Positions 17,497 to 25,858 of a DNA stretch of 51,722 bases are shown here, piece by piece. Location: assembly GCA_028285035.1 (NCBI GenBank), contig JANQQF010000007.1:1-51722 (forward strand), in the 5' to 3' direction. A program made the translations under genes and the position numbers. Positions within the stretch are counted from its first letter, which is position 1. Every line of letters begins with the position of its first letter. The notes beneath the pieces are model-generated. The model made no database searches, was not told the origin of the DNA, and was given only the letters and a program-made list of their open reading frames with translations. The DNA is from Phycisphaerae bacterium. Lineage in GTDB: Bacteria; Chloroflexota; Anaerolineae; 4572-78; J111.

Positions 17497-18423
17497 CTAA
17501 GCCTTATTACGACGAACTTTTCGAGAAGCGGGTGGGCGACGGGTTGAGCGACGGGTATATTCTAGTGAGCCAGCTTCCATAAAAGGAACCGAAATTCTAC
17601 CTGATCGTACCAAAATAATAAATAGCCCGACAAGCGCAAAAATTATGGAGAGAAGCATTGAGGTGCTAATGCCTAAGCCAAAAAATTCAGGCTGATCAGG
17701 GCGGAAGTTACTCTCAAGCACAGCTCGTCCGATGCCGGTAGCTAACAAGGCACAACCCGCGATAACACCAGTCGCAATTTTGTCACCACGCCGTAAGATT
17801 AAGAAGGTGATAATTCCAGCAGCCAATAGATTCCAAACCATTTCATAGGCAAAGGTTGGGTGAAAGAGGGTCGTCTCTATAGGATATGCTGTTAAATCCC
17901 GCCAAGGGTCAATTCTGTAATCAGCCTGAATGGGAATCCCCCACGGCAAATCAGTGGGGGGACCATAAAGTTCTTGATTGATAAAATTAGCAAGACGACC
18001 AACCGCTTGACCGATTAGGTAGCCAGGGCCGATGGCATCAGCTAATAGCCAAAAATCGACCTTATATCGTCTAGCATAGTACCACCCAATCGCTACGGCA
18101 AAAATAACACCACCTAAAATATTCAAGCCACCTTGATCAACTCGAAAAATAGTGGTTGGGTCATCAAGATATCGGCTATCACCACCAATCATATCAGCGA
18201 CGACAAACCAAATACGTGCACCAACTAAGCCTGCTATCAAAATCCAAATCATCGAGTCCCACACAATATTTGGGTCTTGTCGTTTTCGGCGAAAATACCA
18301 AGCCGCATAGAATGCGGCGCATAGCGCCCCAAACATGACGAGTAAACCATACCAACGAATAGGTAAAGAAAAATCACCTATTTGAATAGTATAGATAATT
18401 GGATCAATCGGTTCTGGAAACAC
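17497..18423 (-). CDS. lgt: Prolipoprotein diacylglyceryl transferase
   Basis: A 308-residue membrane enzyme that moves a diacylglyceryl group from phosphatidylglycerol to the lipobox cysteine of prolipoproteins. About seven spans are visible. The Lgt signature is present as GRLANFINQELYG (arginine conserved), with LFHPTFAYEM and FRPDQPEF (second conserved arginine) further on. The loop that reads GGMSFHGG in E. coli is GGLNILGG here, so the usual His is Leu. The start is GTG 18423. The gene lies 47 bases after the alkaline-phosphatase-superfamily gene and is coupled to the selenoprotein gene. The basic tail (TRRSTRRPPASRKVRR) is cytoplasmic. Confidence 0.9.
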   Translation of the reverse strand: MFPEPIDPIIYTIQIGDFSLPIRWYGLLVMFGALCAAFYAAWYFRRKRQDPNIVWDSMIWILIAGLVGARIWFVVADMIGGDSRYLDDPTTIFRVDQGGLNILGGVIFAVAIGWYYARRYKVDFWLLADAIGPGYLIGQAVGRLANFINQELYGPPTDLPWGIPIQADYRIDPWRDLTAYPIETTLFHPTFAYEMVWNLLAAGIITFLILRRGDKIATGVIAGCALLATGIGRAVLESNFRPDQPEFFGLGISTSMLLSIIFALVGLFIILVRSGRISVPFMEAGSLEYTRRSTRRPPASRKVRRNKA

Positions 18424-18470
18424 AATACTTTTACCTTTCTAGCCTGAGTGGCTTACTCAGACAATTGACA

Positions 18471-20042
18471 TTACTCTATATACCCCAAGGCTCTTAACTG
18501 CTTTAGAATGTTTTCATCATTCTCAAAATTCACCGAATTTTTACTTTGCCAAGTATCAGGCTGTCTCGCAATGGCCTGGGTGACAAAATTCTTCAGTTTG
18601 ACTGACAGAGTATCAGCGATAGTAGTATGGTCTTGGATAATATTTTCTTCTTCAGTGGGGCTACTTGTTAGGTTGTACAACTCATCACGAACACCATCAA
18701 TTCTAATGAGCTTATACTCGTCGTTATATGCAGCCCAACGATTAAGCGTACAATGAAATTTCTCAATATACTCCGGGGCATGTCGCTGAAGAATGCCTAA
18801 AATCGTGGAGGGAGGATAGGCTTCTACAAATACAGTACCAGCTTCTGGGTCATCCCCTAATACAGTTTGTTTCAAACTAAGATCACTCGCATTTGTTGCG
18901 GGTCGATATTCTGTTTCATTCAATTTTACATGAGCGGTATCAAGAATGGTATGGAAGATACGTCGCGTGGAAACATTCTCACTAATCGTTTGATTTTGAG
19001 CCATTTGATCCGGGAACTTAATCATCAATGGCACATGAACGAGTTCTTGATATGTAACAAATGAATGTCCCATAAAATTATGCTCACCCATTCCTTCACC
19101 ATGATCAGCGACGATAATGGTGAGGGTGTCTTCAAGTTGATTCAAGTATTCAAGTAGAGGCTGGAGTAAATGGTCCTGATAGTTAACCTCAACATCATAC
19201 ATATCACTTAGGGCTTGCGTCTCAAATTCATCCAGCTCACCATCATCCACAGGTAGCAACCAACGATATGCCTCAGTATTATGAAGCCGAATTATATCCC
19301 GAGCTTCACGGCTATCCTTAAAATAAGGCATAAATTTGTCAATAAACTTACCAGGTGGATTGTATGGAGTATGGGTCTCCATCAAGTTAAAGAAGACAAA
19401 TTGAGGGGTGGAGTCATTTGCCTTTTCTTCAAGGAACTGTTTGACATCTTGAATACTTTGAGCCGTATTCCCCTTGAAGTTTCCTAATTTTGTCCAAATT
19501 GGGACAAAACTGGCATTCATTGATACCTTAAAAAGCCAATCTGAATGAGCAAAGGCATTTTGAATTGGATAGGAAAATTTGCGAAGTTGTTGGGTATATT
19601 TTTCCCAAAGCCGATCAAAAGGCTTGGGTATCCGGCTAGAGCGACTCGGCACCGAGGGAACCGCGCCACAATAATTATAAAAGGTACCAAATCCACGCTG
19701 TAATCCATTGTTCAAAACGCCTAACAACGGATTATTGCAAAACCCAGTGGTGTTGTAGCCACTGGCACTTAACAGCCCCGCTAACGTATCAAACCGCTCA
19801 TCCAAAGCATCGTGTACTTGAACCGTTTGATGGGTTGTGGGATATTCGCCGGTAAACATGGAGGTGTGTGAGGGGGTGGTCCATTGAGCTGCCGAAATGC
19901 CATTCTCAAAGGTTGTTGCATTTCGAGCAAAATCATCAATATTCGGTGTCGTTTCTCGATCATATCCATACAATGAAAGCCGATCTCGACGATGTGTATC
20001 AAGGACAATGAGAACGATATTGGGATATTTTTTTCCGACCAT
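18471..20042 (-). CDS. Sulfatase-like alkaline-phosphatase-superfamily hydrolase, Thr at the nucleophile position
   Basis: A 523-residue protein of the sulfatase fold: PNIVLIVLDTHRRDRLSLYGY (metal-binding Asp), TTPNIDDFA, WTTPSHTSMFTGEYP, FVFFNLMETHTPYNPP and TIIVADHGEGMGEHNFMGH (metal-binding Asp and His). In true sulfatases the nucleophile is Cys or Ser in CxPSR; here the same position is Thr (TTPSH) and the arginine is His, which fits phosphodi/transferase members of the superfamily better than sulfate ester hydrolysis. No signal peptide is visible, so it would be cytoplasmic or peripheral. It is sandwiched between two lgt paralogues on the same strand, which hints at envelope lipid metabolism, but the substrate is unknown. 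Confidence 0.85.
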   Translation of the reverse strand: MVGKKYPNIVLIVLDTHRRDRLSLYGYDRETTPNIDDFARNATTFENGISAAQWTTPSHTSMFTGEYPTTHQTVQVHDALDERFDTLAGLLSASGYNTTGFCNNPLLGVLNNGLQRGFGTFYNYCGAVPSVPSRSSRIPKPFDRLWEKYTQQLRKFSYPIQNAFAHSDWLFKVSMNASFVPIWTKLGNFKGNTAQSIQDVKQFLEEKANDSTPQFVFFNLMETHTPYNPPGKFIDKFMPYFKDSREARDIIRLHNTEAYRWLLPVDDGELDEFETQALSDMYDVEVNYQDHLLQPLLEYLNQLEDTLTIIVADHGEGMGEHNFMGHSFVTYQELVHVPLMIKFPDQMAQNQTISENVSTRRIFHTILDTAHVKLNETEYRPATNASDLSLKQTVLGDDPEAGTVFVEAYPPSTILGILQRHAPEYIEKFHCTLNRWAAYNDEYKLIRIDGVRDELYNLTSSPTEEENIIQDHTTIADTLSVKLKNFVTQAIARQPDTWQSKNSVNFENDENILKQLRALGYIE

Positions 20043-20142
20043 TAAATAATATAAACCCTTTCAAAGGCTGTAGCCCGCTAGTTTAACTTGCCTAAGGCAT
20101 AGAGGCAAATGTTAGATAACTTACCCCGTCGAAGCCAATAAC

Positions 20143-21006
20143 TTAGTTGGATGATCGACGATTAATGTAAATCAAATAAAGACCAAACACAATCGCAATG
20201 AAACTAACAACTTGAGCGACAGGCACTTCTAAGATTACCCAAGCATCAGGTCGAAGCGCCTCTGTAAACAATCGGCCTAATGAATAAAAAATAAGATATG
20301 CTGCGAAAATATCACCGTCACGTAGCCACCTCGGAGACTGACGAGAAATGATAAGCAGTATGATAAACCCAATTAGCGTCCAAATTGACTCATAAAGAAA
20401 TACCGGGTGAAAAAGTGTCTCTAGTGGGTAGACGGTCAAGTCATCATAGGGGGTAATCCGCTGATTGACATTCGTAATAGTAATCCCCCAAGGCAAGGTA
20501 GTTGCAGTCCCATAAAGCTCTTGGTTGAAAAAATTTCCCCAGCGCCCAATCGTTTGCCCCAATAATAGAGCCAAGGCTGTAATATCAAGCCAACGCCAGG
20601 TATTAAGATGATGTCGTCGCGTGTAAAGTATGACAGCTAAAATGCCGCCTAATATTCCCCCAAAAAGACCGACACCGCCTTCCCAAATAAACAAGGCCGT
20701 TGGAAACGGAATGGCGATACCAAAAATGGTGAAATTAGAAAAAGGCTGTTCAATAAAGTAGTAGTTGAAATTCCGACTAGCACCGAACGGGGAAGACATA
20801 ATATGATATAGACGGGCACCAATAATTCCGACAATCAAAATCCAAACCAATAAATCTGCAATATGTCTAACGTCTTCATTTCGACGTTTGACCTCCAAGT
20901 ACGCAATCGATGCACTGACAACAATTGCACATATCAGCAGAGCACCATGCCAGTGAATCGTAAGTGGGCCACTTTGATATAAAATCGGACTTTGGGGAGA
21001 CTCCAT
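20143..21006 (-). CDS. lgt: Second prolipoprotein diacylglyceryl transferase
   Basis: A 287-residue membrane protein, paralogous to 17497-18423. It has GALLICAIVVSASIAYLEV, GARLYHIMSSP, GQTIGRWGNFFNQELYG (the Lgt signature with its arginine), LFHPVFLYES and TEALRPDAWV. The GGMSFHGG loop of E. coli reads GGVGLFGG, so the His position is Phe. ATG 21006 has AAAGG six bases upstream, and a good promoter lies immediately before it. It heads the run lgt - sulfatase-like - lgt - selenoprotein. Whether both Lgt copies are active, or one prefers other lipids or substrates, cannot be told from sequence. Confidence 0.9.
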   Translation of the reverse strand: MESPQSPILYQSGPLTIHWHGALLICAIVVSASIAYLEVKRRNEDVRHIADLLVWILIVGIIGARLYHIMSSPFGASRNFNYYFIEQPFSNFTIFGIAIPFPTALFIWEGGVGLFGGILGGILAVILYTRRHHLNTWRWLDITALALLLGQTIGRWGNFFNQELYGTATTLPWGITITNVNQRITPYDDLTVYPLETLFHPVFLYESIWTLIGFIILLIISRQSPRWLRDGDIFAAYLIFYSLGRLFTEALRPDAWVILEVPVAQVVSFIAIVFGLYLIYINRRSSN

Positions 21007-21038
21007 CTTAAACCTTTAATTTTTGTAAAAGTGGATGT

Positions 21039-21066
21039 ATTATATCATAGAGATGTAGATTACCAA
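21039..21066 (-). promoter_or_regulatory. Promoter for the second lgt and downstream genes
   Basis: On the minus strand TTGGTA (21066-21061), a 16-base spacer and TATAAT (21044-21039), 33 bases before the ATG at 21006. Confidence 0.6.
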
Positions 21067-21232
21067 CGTAAGTTTCTCAACGATTGCGAGGTCAATAAAA
21101 AGAGTTTATAAGAGTTTGTAATGGCTGTTACCTATCTTATCTTTCCAATATGCTACGATAAGTGAACCATTCATATTAACAATAGTTTTTTTGATTTAAC
21201 GATGTTATCAGGAAGAGGATAGGTTTATCAGC

Positions 21233-21490
21233 ATGAGTACAAAATTAAAGATTTTTATTGCTGAAGATTGTCCTAATTGTGTTGAAGCCAGAAACATAGC
21301 CGCACGTATTGAGCAAAATTACCCTGAGTTTCCGATTGAAGTTATTGATATAGGGGATAAGCAAGCCACTGTTCCGGAAGCAGTCTTTGCAACACCAACA
21401 TTTATGTTGGATGAGCGCATTGTCTCACTGGGGAACCCAGCGTTTGAGGAAGTGGTTGAATGGGTCAAAGATGCTCAAATAACATCATAA
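21233..21490 (+). CDS. Thioredoxin/glutaredoxin-like protein
   Basis: An 85-residue thioredoxin-fold protein: KIFIAEDCPNCVEARNIA with a CPNC redox pair at about residues 13-16, and the cis-proline segment ATPTFMLDERIVSLGNP. Such small proteins reduce disulfides or act as glutaredoxin-like partners. It stands alone between the divergent lgt gene and a terminator, upstream of a Crp/Fnr regulator. Which thiol system it serves is unknown. Confidence 0.85.
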   Translation: MSTKLKIFIAEDCPNCVEARNIAARIEQNYPEFPIEVIDIGDKQATVPEAVFATPTFMLDERIVSLGNPAFEEVVEWVKDAQITS

Positions 21491-21527
21491 GCATCATTCT
21501 GGTTTATGTTAAAATATATCACATTTG

Positions 21528-21565
21528 GAAATAGAGGGACTGTCAAAAGTTCCTCTATTTCTTTG
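21528..21565 (+). terminator. Intrinsic terminator after the thioredoxin-like gene
   Basis: GAAATAGAGG (21528-21537) pairs with CCTCTATTTC (21552-21561) around a 14-base loop, followed by TTTG. It lies just before the Crp/Fnr gene at 21589. Confidence 0.65.
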
Positions 21566-21588
21566 TATAAAGGTATGGTTAATTAACG

Positions 21589-22260
21589 ATGAAATCAGAT
21601 CAAAAAATTGATTATCTCAAGATGGTTGATATTTTTCAGGATCTTTCGAAAGATGAAATGGCTGAAATGGATCAAACCACAACGATGAGTACCTGTCGCC
21701 GAGGTAAAATTTTCTATCAGCCAGAAGATACTAGCGAGGTATTATTTATCCTAAAAAAGGGCCGGATTCAGTTGTATCGTATCTCTCCAGAAGGGAAGAA
21801 ACTCATCGTATCGACCATTGGCCCAGGCACAATTTTTGGCGAGATGGCTATCATTGGTCAACGTATGCACAACACATTTGCCGAGGCGATTGATGATTGC
21901 CTCCTTTGTGTCATGAGTCGCCACGATGTGGAGCGGCTTATCTTAGGAAACCCTGCTGTGGCCTTACGAATTATGGATGTTATGGCCCACCGATTAAGTG
22001 AAGCAGAAACCCGTTTAGAAGATATGGCGTTCAAAAGCATTCCAGCGCGTTTGGCTGCATTGCTCTTAAGATTACAAGAAGAACAGGGCGATGAGATTTA
22101 TGGTTATACTCATCAAGATTTGGCAGAAGCAGTTGGTACTTATCGAGAAACCACGACCCAAATTTTGAATGAGTTTAAAGCCAAAGGATTTATTGAAATT
22201 GGACGTAAACGTATAAAGGTGATCGATCTTGAAGGTTTAGAGTTAGCGGCGATGGAGTAA
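21589..22260 (+). CDS. Crp/Fnr-family transcription regulator
   Basis: A 223-residue regulator. Residues about 10-130 form a cyclic-nucleotide-binding beta-roll ([37 protein letters not shown]). A long dimer helix follows, then a Crp-type winged helix at about 165-215 ([39 protein letters not shown]). There is no N-terminal CxxC-type cluster for an iron-sulfur centre, so it is not an obvious oxygen sensor; the effector is unknown. It is separated from the PP2C gene by 129 bases with a -10-like element. Confidence 0.92.
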   Translation: MKSDQKIDYLKMVDIFQDLSKDEMAEMDQTTTMSTCRRGKIFYQPEDTSEVLFILKKGRIQLYRISPEGKKLIVSTIGPGTIFGEMAIIGQRMHNTFAEAIDDCLLCVMSRHDVERLILGNPAVALRIMDVMAHRLSEAETRLEDMAFKSIPARLAALLLRLQEEQGDEIYGYTHQDLAEAVGTYRETTTQILNEFKAKGFIEIGRKRIKVIDLEGLELAAME

Positions 22261-22311
22261 AGTGTCACTTTAAAATTGTTGTGACGAGCTACACACTCCT
22301 TTAAAGTATGG

Positions 22312-22317
22312 TATAAT
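22312..22317 (+). promoter_or_regulatory. Candidate -10 element for the PP2C gene
   Basis: TATAAT in TATGGTATAATATT, 72 bases before the TTG start at 22390. No clear -35 is visible. It shares GGTATAATATT with the element at 1172. Confidence 0.45.
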
Positions 22318-22389
22318 ATTATTGCCTAAGCGGATTCCAAGAATATTGAAAATATCCTATTCCATAAAATAATTGACGGTATCGCCACA

Positions 22390-24465
22390 TTGACCTCAAA
22401 TTTGAGTACATCCTCAAAACTTGATTTATTTCAGAATTTCATTCAGCGTTGGCAAGACATTGTTAATAGTGAGGTCATCCTTCTGTCAACCAATGGGGCA
22501 ATAATAACTGCCTCGTCTAATACACCTCAGCTCAATTGGTCAGATATATTACAAAAAACTAAATTAGATCAATCTAGCCAATTATCCTATCAAGGTCATT
22601 CAATTTTTACCACCCCTCTGATTATTGATCAAAAAATTGAAGGTCAGGTATTAGCCCTTGATATCAAAGATACCAACACAAGTCTCCTTCCTTCCTTAAC
22701 CAACCTAATTACAGAACGGCTCGTTGATGAAATTGCTCTCAGAGGAATGACTGATGAACTTATTGGGGCCTGGGATCAATTGGAGCTTATCTATCGTGTA
22801 ACAAAAAATTTAACACTAACCTCCGATTTAGTCGCAGCCCTTCATTCAATTTTGCAAGAGATTAGAAAAGTCATCGATACAGAAAACAGCTTTATTTTGC
22901 TCAAACGGTCAAATCATTTAGAAAGCGTGACCGCAAAGCCACTCTCAAGTAATCCATATTACGACAAAAACCTTTTAAACACTTTGGCAAGCTCCGAACA
23001 GGTAGCATTATGCAATGATGTACAAGCTTGTCGTGAGTTATGGCCTGAAGCACCAGATCACATTGAAAATATGTTGGCAACGGCATTACCAGGTTTAGAA
23101 GATGGAGCCCAAGCTGTAATTGGGTTGGTTAACAAAGCCAACCAAAATTTCTCCGCTGGTGATGTAAAACTTTTAGCAGCATTAGCACAACAAATCGGCT
23201 CGATTATAAAAAACTTTCTTATTCACGAGAAGCTAATTATCGAAGGGCGTTTAAGCCGTGAGCTAGAAATTGCGGCAGAAATCCAGGAAAGTCTATTACC
23301 CACGAATTTACCTCAAATGGGTAACATCTCGATGGCGGTATCTTCAAGTCCGGCCTCAGAGGTAGGGGGTGACTTCTACGATTTTATAACTGTTGATGAT
23401 TGTCACCTAACCCTAGTAATGGGAGATGTTTCTGGCAAAGGCATTCCAGCAGCTATGCTAACCTCTGTCACACGGACAATATTACGTGTTGAGGCCATGC
23501 GAGGGGCTTCGCCACAAGAAATTATTGAACAGGCAAATCACGTTTTACATCAGGATTTAAGTCGAGCCGACTCATTTGTTACTGTGTTCGTTGCCACAGT
23601 TGATACAAAAGAGGGAACATTAGAGTATGCAAGCGCAGGTCATACCCCAGTCTTATTGTGGCGTGACGCTTCACGAACAACTGAACAATTACGTTCAACA
23701 GCGCTTCCTATCGGTATTTTTGGTTACAACAGCACTAAACCTCATCCAATAAAACTTCAAGAAGGGGATACACTTCTCCTATATACAGATGGAATTACAG
23801 AAGCCCAATCACCAAATGGTGATTTATTTGGCCTGAATCGTCTAATGTACATTCTTGAATCTCGGGCGAATGAACCACCCGAACAAATCCAACAATTCAT
23901 TCAATCAGAAATCTCTGCTTTTCGTCGCGGGGCAAAAGGAGGAGATGATGCAACAATGCTTATCCTCAAGTTGCATCCACAGTCAACAATGGCAAAACCT
24001 CAAGATATATCAACCGTTATCAAGACAATAGACTTTTCTTATCCTGCCGATTTAGATCATCTCAATGAAATCACGGCAAAGATTACTGAGAGTTGTCGAA
24101 TGCTGCCGTCTTTACCAAGTGGTTTTAATGGGGATGATTTTGTATATTTGATTGAGTTGGCCATATCAGAGATATGTACCAATATCATTAAACATGCTTA
24201 TGCAAAGAGTGAGGGCAATCTTGATGGCTGTATCACATTACTTAATAATGGCATCCAGTTAGATTTTTATGACACGGGTGAAAGCTTCGACCCAAATACC
24301 GTTCCACAGCCCAAAACAGACCCCTATGCCTTAGTAGAAGGGGGATACGGCCTGCATATTGTCCGCCAAATTATGGATGTTGTCTCATATGAGCATCATC
24401 CAAAACGAGGTAACCATTGGTATCTACTAAAATTACTCCCAACAAAAGCTGGGGAAAGAGAATAG
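22390..24465 (+). CDS. PP2C-type (SpoIIE/RsbU) phosphatase fused to RsbW-like kinase domain, with GAF
   Basis: A 691-residue signalling protein. An N-terminal sensor region (about 1-120) is followed by a GAF-like domain (about 130-285). The SpoIIE/PP2C phosphatase spans about 290-525: LEIAAEIQESLLP, VGGDFYDF, LVMGDVSGKGIPAAMLTS, GGDDATMLIL. A GHKL ATPase of the RsbW anti-sigma type (about 545-690) has ELAISEICTNIIKHAY and GYGLHIVRQIMD. Phosphatase and kinase acting on STAS antagonists are thus on one polypeptide, and two STAS genes follow. The start is an unusual TTG at 22390 with only a weak Shine-Dalgarno; no ATG lies near. The enzyme should set the phosphorylation state of the STAS proteins. 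Confidence 0.9.
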   Translation: MTSNLSTSSKLDLFQNFIQRWQDIVNSEVILLSTNGAIITASSNTPQLNWSDILQKTKLDQSSQLSYQGHSIFTTPLIIDQKIEGQVLALDIKDTNTSLLPSLTNLITERLVDEIALRGMTDELIGAWDQLELIYRVTKNLTLTSDLVAALHSILQEIRKVIDTENSFILLKRSNHLESVTAKPLSSNPYYDKNLLNTLASSEQVALCNDVQACRELWPEAPDHIENMLATALPGLEDGAQAVIGLVNKANQNFSAGDVKLLAALAQQIGSIIKNFLIHEKLIIEGRLSRELEIAAEIQESLLPTNLPQMGNISMAVSSSPASEVGGDFYDFITVDDCHLTLVMGDVSGKGIPAAMLTSVTRTILRVEAMRGASPQEIIEQANHVLHQDLSRADSFVTVFVATVDTKEGTLEYASAGHTPVLLWRDASRTTEQLRSTALPIGIFGYNSTKPHPIKLQEGDTLLLYTDGITEAQSPNGDLFGLNRLMYILESRANEPPEQIQQFIQSEISAFRRGAKGGDDATMLILKLHPQSTMAKPQDISTVIKTIDFSYPADLDHLNEITAKITESCRMLPSLPSGFNGDDFVYLIELAISEICTNIIKHAYAKSEGNLDGCITLLNNGIQLDFYDTGESFDPNTVPQPKTDPYALVEGGYGLHIVRQIMDVVSYEHHPKRGNHWYLLKLLPTKAGERE

Positions 24466-24540
24466 ATACCCTTATTTTATAGTACGTTGCGTAAATTGCA
24501 TCTTGGTTCGTTCAAGATTACAATAAGTCAGGAGCTATGT

Positions 24541-24579
24541 TTGACAGATGGTTGTGACATTTTTGCTATTATGTATTAT
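24541..24579 (+). promoter_or_regulatory. Promoter-like region before the STAS genes
   Basis: TTGACA at 24541 and TTGTGA at 24552, with TATTAT at 24567 and 24574; TTGTGA to the second TATTAT is a 16-base spacing. The first STAS ATG is about 90 bases downstream. Confidence 0.5.
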
Positions 24580-24669
24580 TCTTGTATCAAATACCCTTTT
24601 GTACAAACTTTACACAACCGGATCAAATCATCAATTTTATTCTAATCACAACCACACTGGAGGCAATTA

Positions 24670-25011
24670 ATGGAGATTTCTATTAACTCCGAAAATCCGA
24701 CAACTAGTATTGTCTCATTCAATGGGGCCCTAAATGCTCGTTCAGCTGAAGAAGCCAAACAAGTATTCCGAAATTTGACAGAGGAAGGTGTGACTCAAGT
24801 CATTGTCGATTTACAAGGTGTTCCATTTATTGACAGTTCTGGTCTTGCATCATTAGTTTCGGGGCTAAAAACCTTAGGCGGTGAAGCATCAAATCTAAAA
24901 TTAGCCGCCCCTCAATCCCAAGCTCGTTTATTATTTGAGCTAACAATGTTTGATCGTGTTTTTGAGATACACGACTCTGTCGACCTGGCCAAAGAAAGTT
25001 TAGCTGACTAG
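24670..25011 (+). CDS. STAS-domain anti-sigma factor antagonist
   Basis: A 113-residue protein of the SpoIIAA/RsbV type. The phosphorylatable serine lies in VPFIDSSGLASLVSGL at about residues 54-69. It would bind the RsbW-like kinase when unphosphorylated and be reset by the PP2C phosphatase encoded upstream. GGAGG lies seven bases before the ATG. A paralogue follows after 20 bases, so the pair is one unit and probably forms a graded or two-input switch. Confidence 0.92.
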   Translation: MEISINSENPTTSIVSFNGALNARSAEEAKQVFRNLTEEGVTQVIVDLQGVPFIDSSGLASLVSGLKTLGGEASNLKLAAPQSQARLLFELTMFDRVFEIHDSVDLAKESLAD

Positions 25012-25031
25012 CTTGGTTTTCTTCGCTTATT

Positions 25032-25370
25032 ATGAAAATATCACATCAACGACTTGATACAGGTATTATTCTCATTCACCTCGAAGGTCGACTAGACGCT
25101 ATCACTAAAGATTTAGTTAAAGAAACGTTCCAAGATTTCTTAACAAAGAATGATGTTAAACTTGTTATTGACCTAGAACAAGTTCCATTTATTGACAGTT
25201 CTGGATTAGCGGCTCTGGTTTCTGGTTTACGAACATCACGTGAAAACGGGGGCAATATTGCCTTGAGTGGAATCCAACCACAGGCACAAACAGTATTCCG
25301 CTTGACCATGCTTGATCGGGTGTTTTCTGTTCACCCAACATATCAACAAGCAGAACAAAGTCTACTTTAA
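25032..25370 (+). CDS. Second STAS-domain anti-sigma factor antagonist
   Basis: A 112-residue paralogue of the preceding protein, with VPFIDSSGLAALVSGLRT carrying the conserved serine. LTMLDRVFSVH at the end matches LTMFDRVFEIH of the first copy. The N-terminal strands differ (KISHQRLDTGIILIHLEG), so the two may have different partners. It precedes the CheY-like receiver by 49 bases. Confidence 0.92.
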   Translation: MKISHQRLDTGIILIHLEGRLDAITKDLVKETFQDFLTKNDVKLVIDLEQVPFIDSSGLAALVSGLRTSRENGGNIALSGIQPQAQTVFRLTMLDRVFSVHPTYQQAEQSLL

Positions 25371-25419
25371 AGACTTCCAATAAATTAACAAACAAAGTTT
25401 ACAAGCCAGGACGTATTTT

Positions 25420-25791
25420 GTGTCTGCAACTGTCTTAATCATTGATGATGCTGTACATATTCGCCGGTTAGCGGCACGAATGTTAGAACGTGTCGGGTAT
25501 CAAACTTTGCAGGCAAGTGATGGGCTGCAAGGGTTAAAATACTTACGAGAGAAAAAGCCTGATATTGTCACTTGTGATATTTCGATGCCCAATATGGATG
25601 GGCACGAATTTTTGGCCTCGGCTAAGGCAGATAAAGAAACAAGTAACATTCCGATTGTCATTATCACTGCAATTGGTCAAGAAGGTGAAGCTGAAAAGGC
25701 AACCAAAATGGGGGCCGATGCTTATCTTACGAAACCATTTAGCTCGAGTAATTTGATAGAAACAATACAATTACAGTTAAAAAATAAGTAA
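25420..25791 (+). CDS. CheY-like single-domain response regulator
   Basis: A 123-residue receiver domain. VLIIDDA gives the acidic pocket, DIVTCDISMPNMDG contains the phosphoacceptor Asp (about residue 53), IVIITA the switch Thr and YLTKPF the conserved Lys. There is no output domain, so it signals through protein contacts. The start is GTG 25420 with CCAGG nine bases upstream. It ends the partner-switching cluster and is followed by a terminator; no histidine kinase is adjacent. Confidence 0.92.
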   Translation: MSATVLIIDDAVHIRRLAARMLERVGYQTLQASDGLQGLKYLREKKPDIVTCDISMPNMDGHEFLASAKADKETSNIPIVIITAIGQEGEAEKATKMGADAYLTKPFSSSNLIETIQLQLKNK

Positions 25792-25810
25792 TATAATTGG
25801 CTACAAAATA

Positions 25811-25838
25811 AAAAAGCCCCATAACTTGGGGCTTTTTT
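25811..25838. terminator. Bidirectional terminator between the CheY-like gene and clpC
   Basis: AAAAAGCCCC (25811-25820) and GGGGCTTTTT (25828-25837) pair around a seven-base loop, with T-rich tails on both strands. It lies between convergent genes. Confidence 0.9.
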
Positions 25839-25858
25839 GTTGTTAAGTAACGTCAGTT

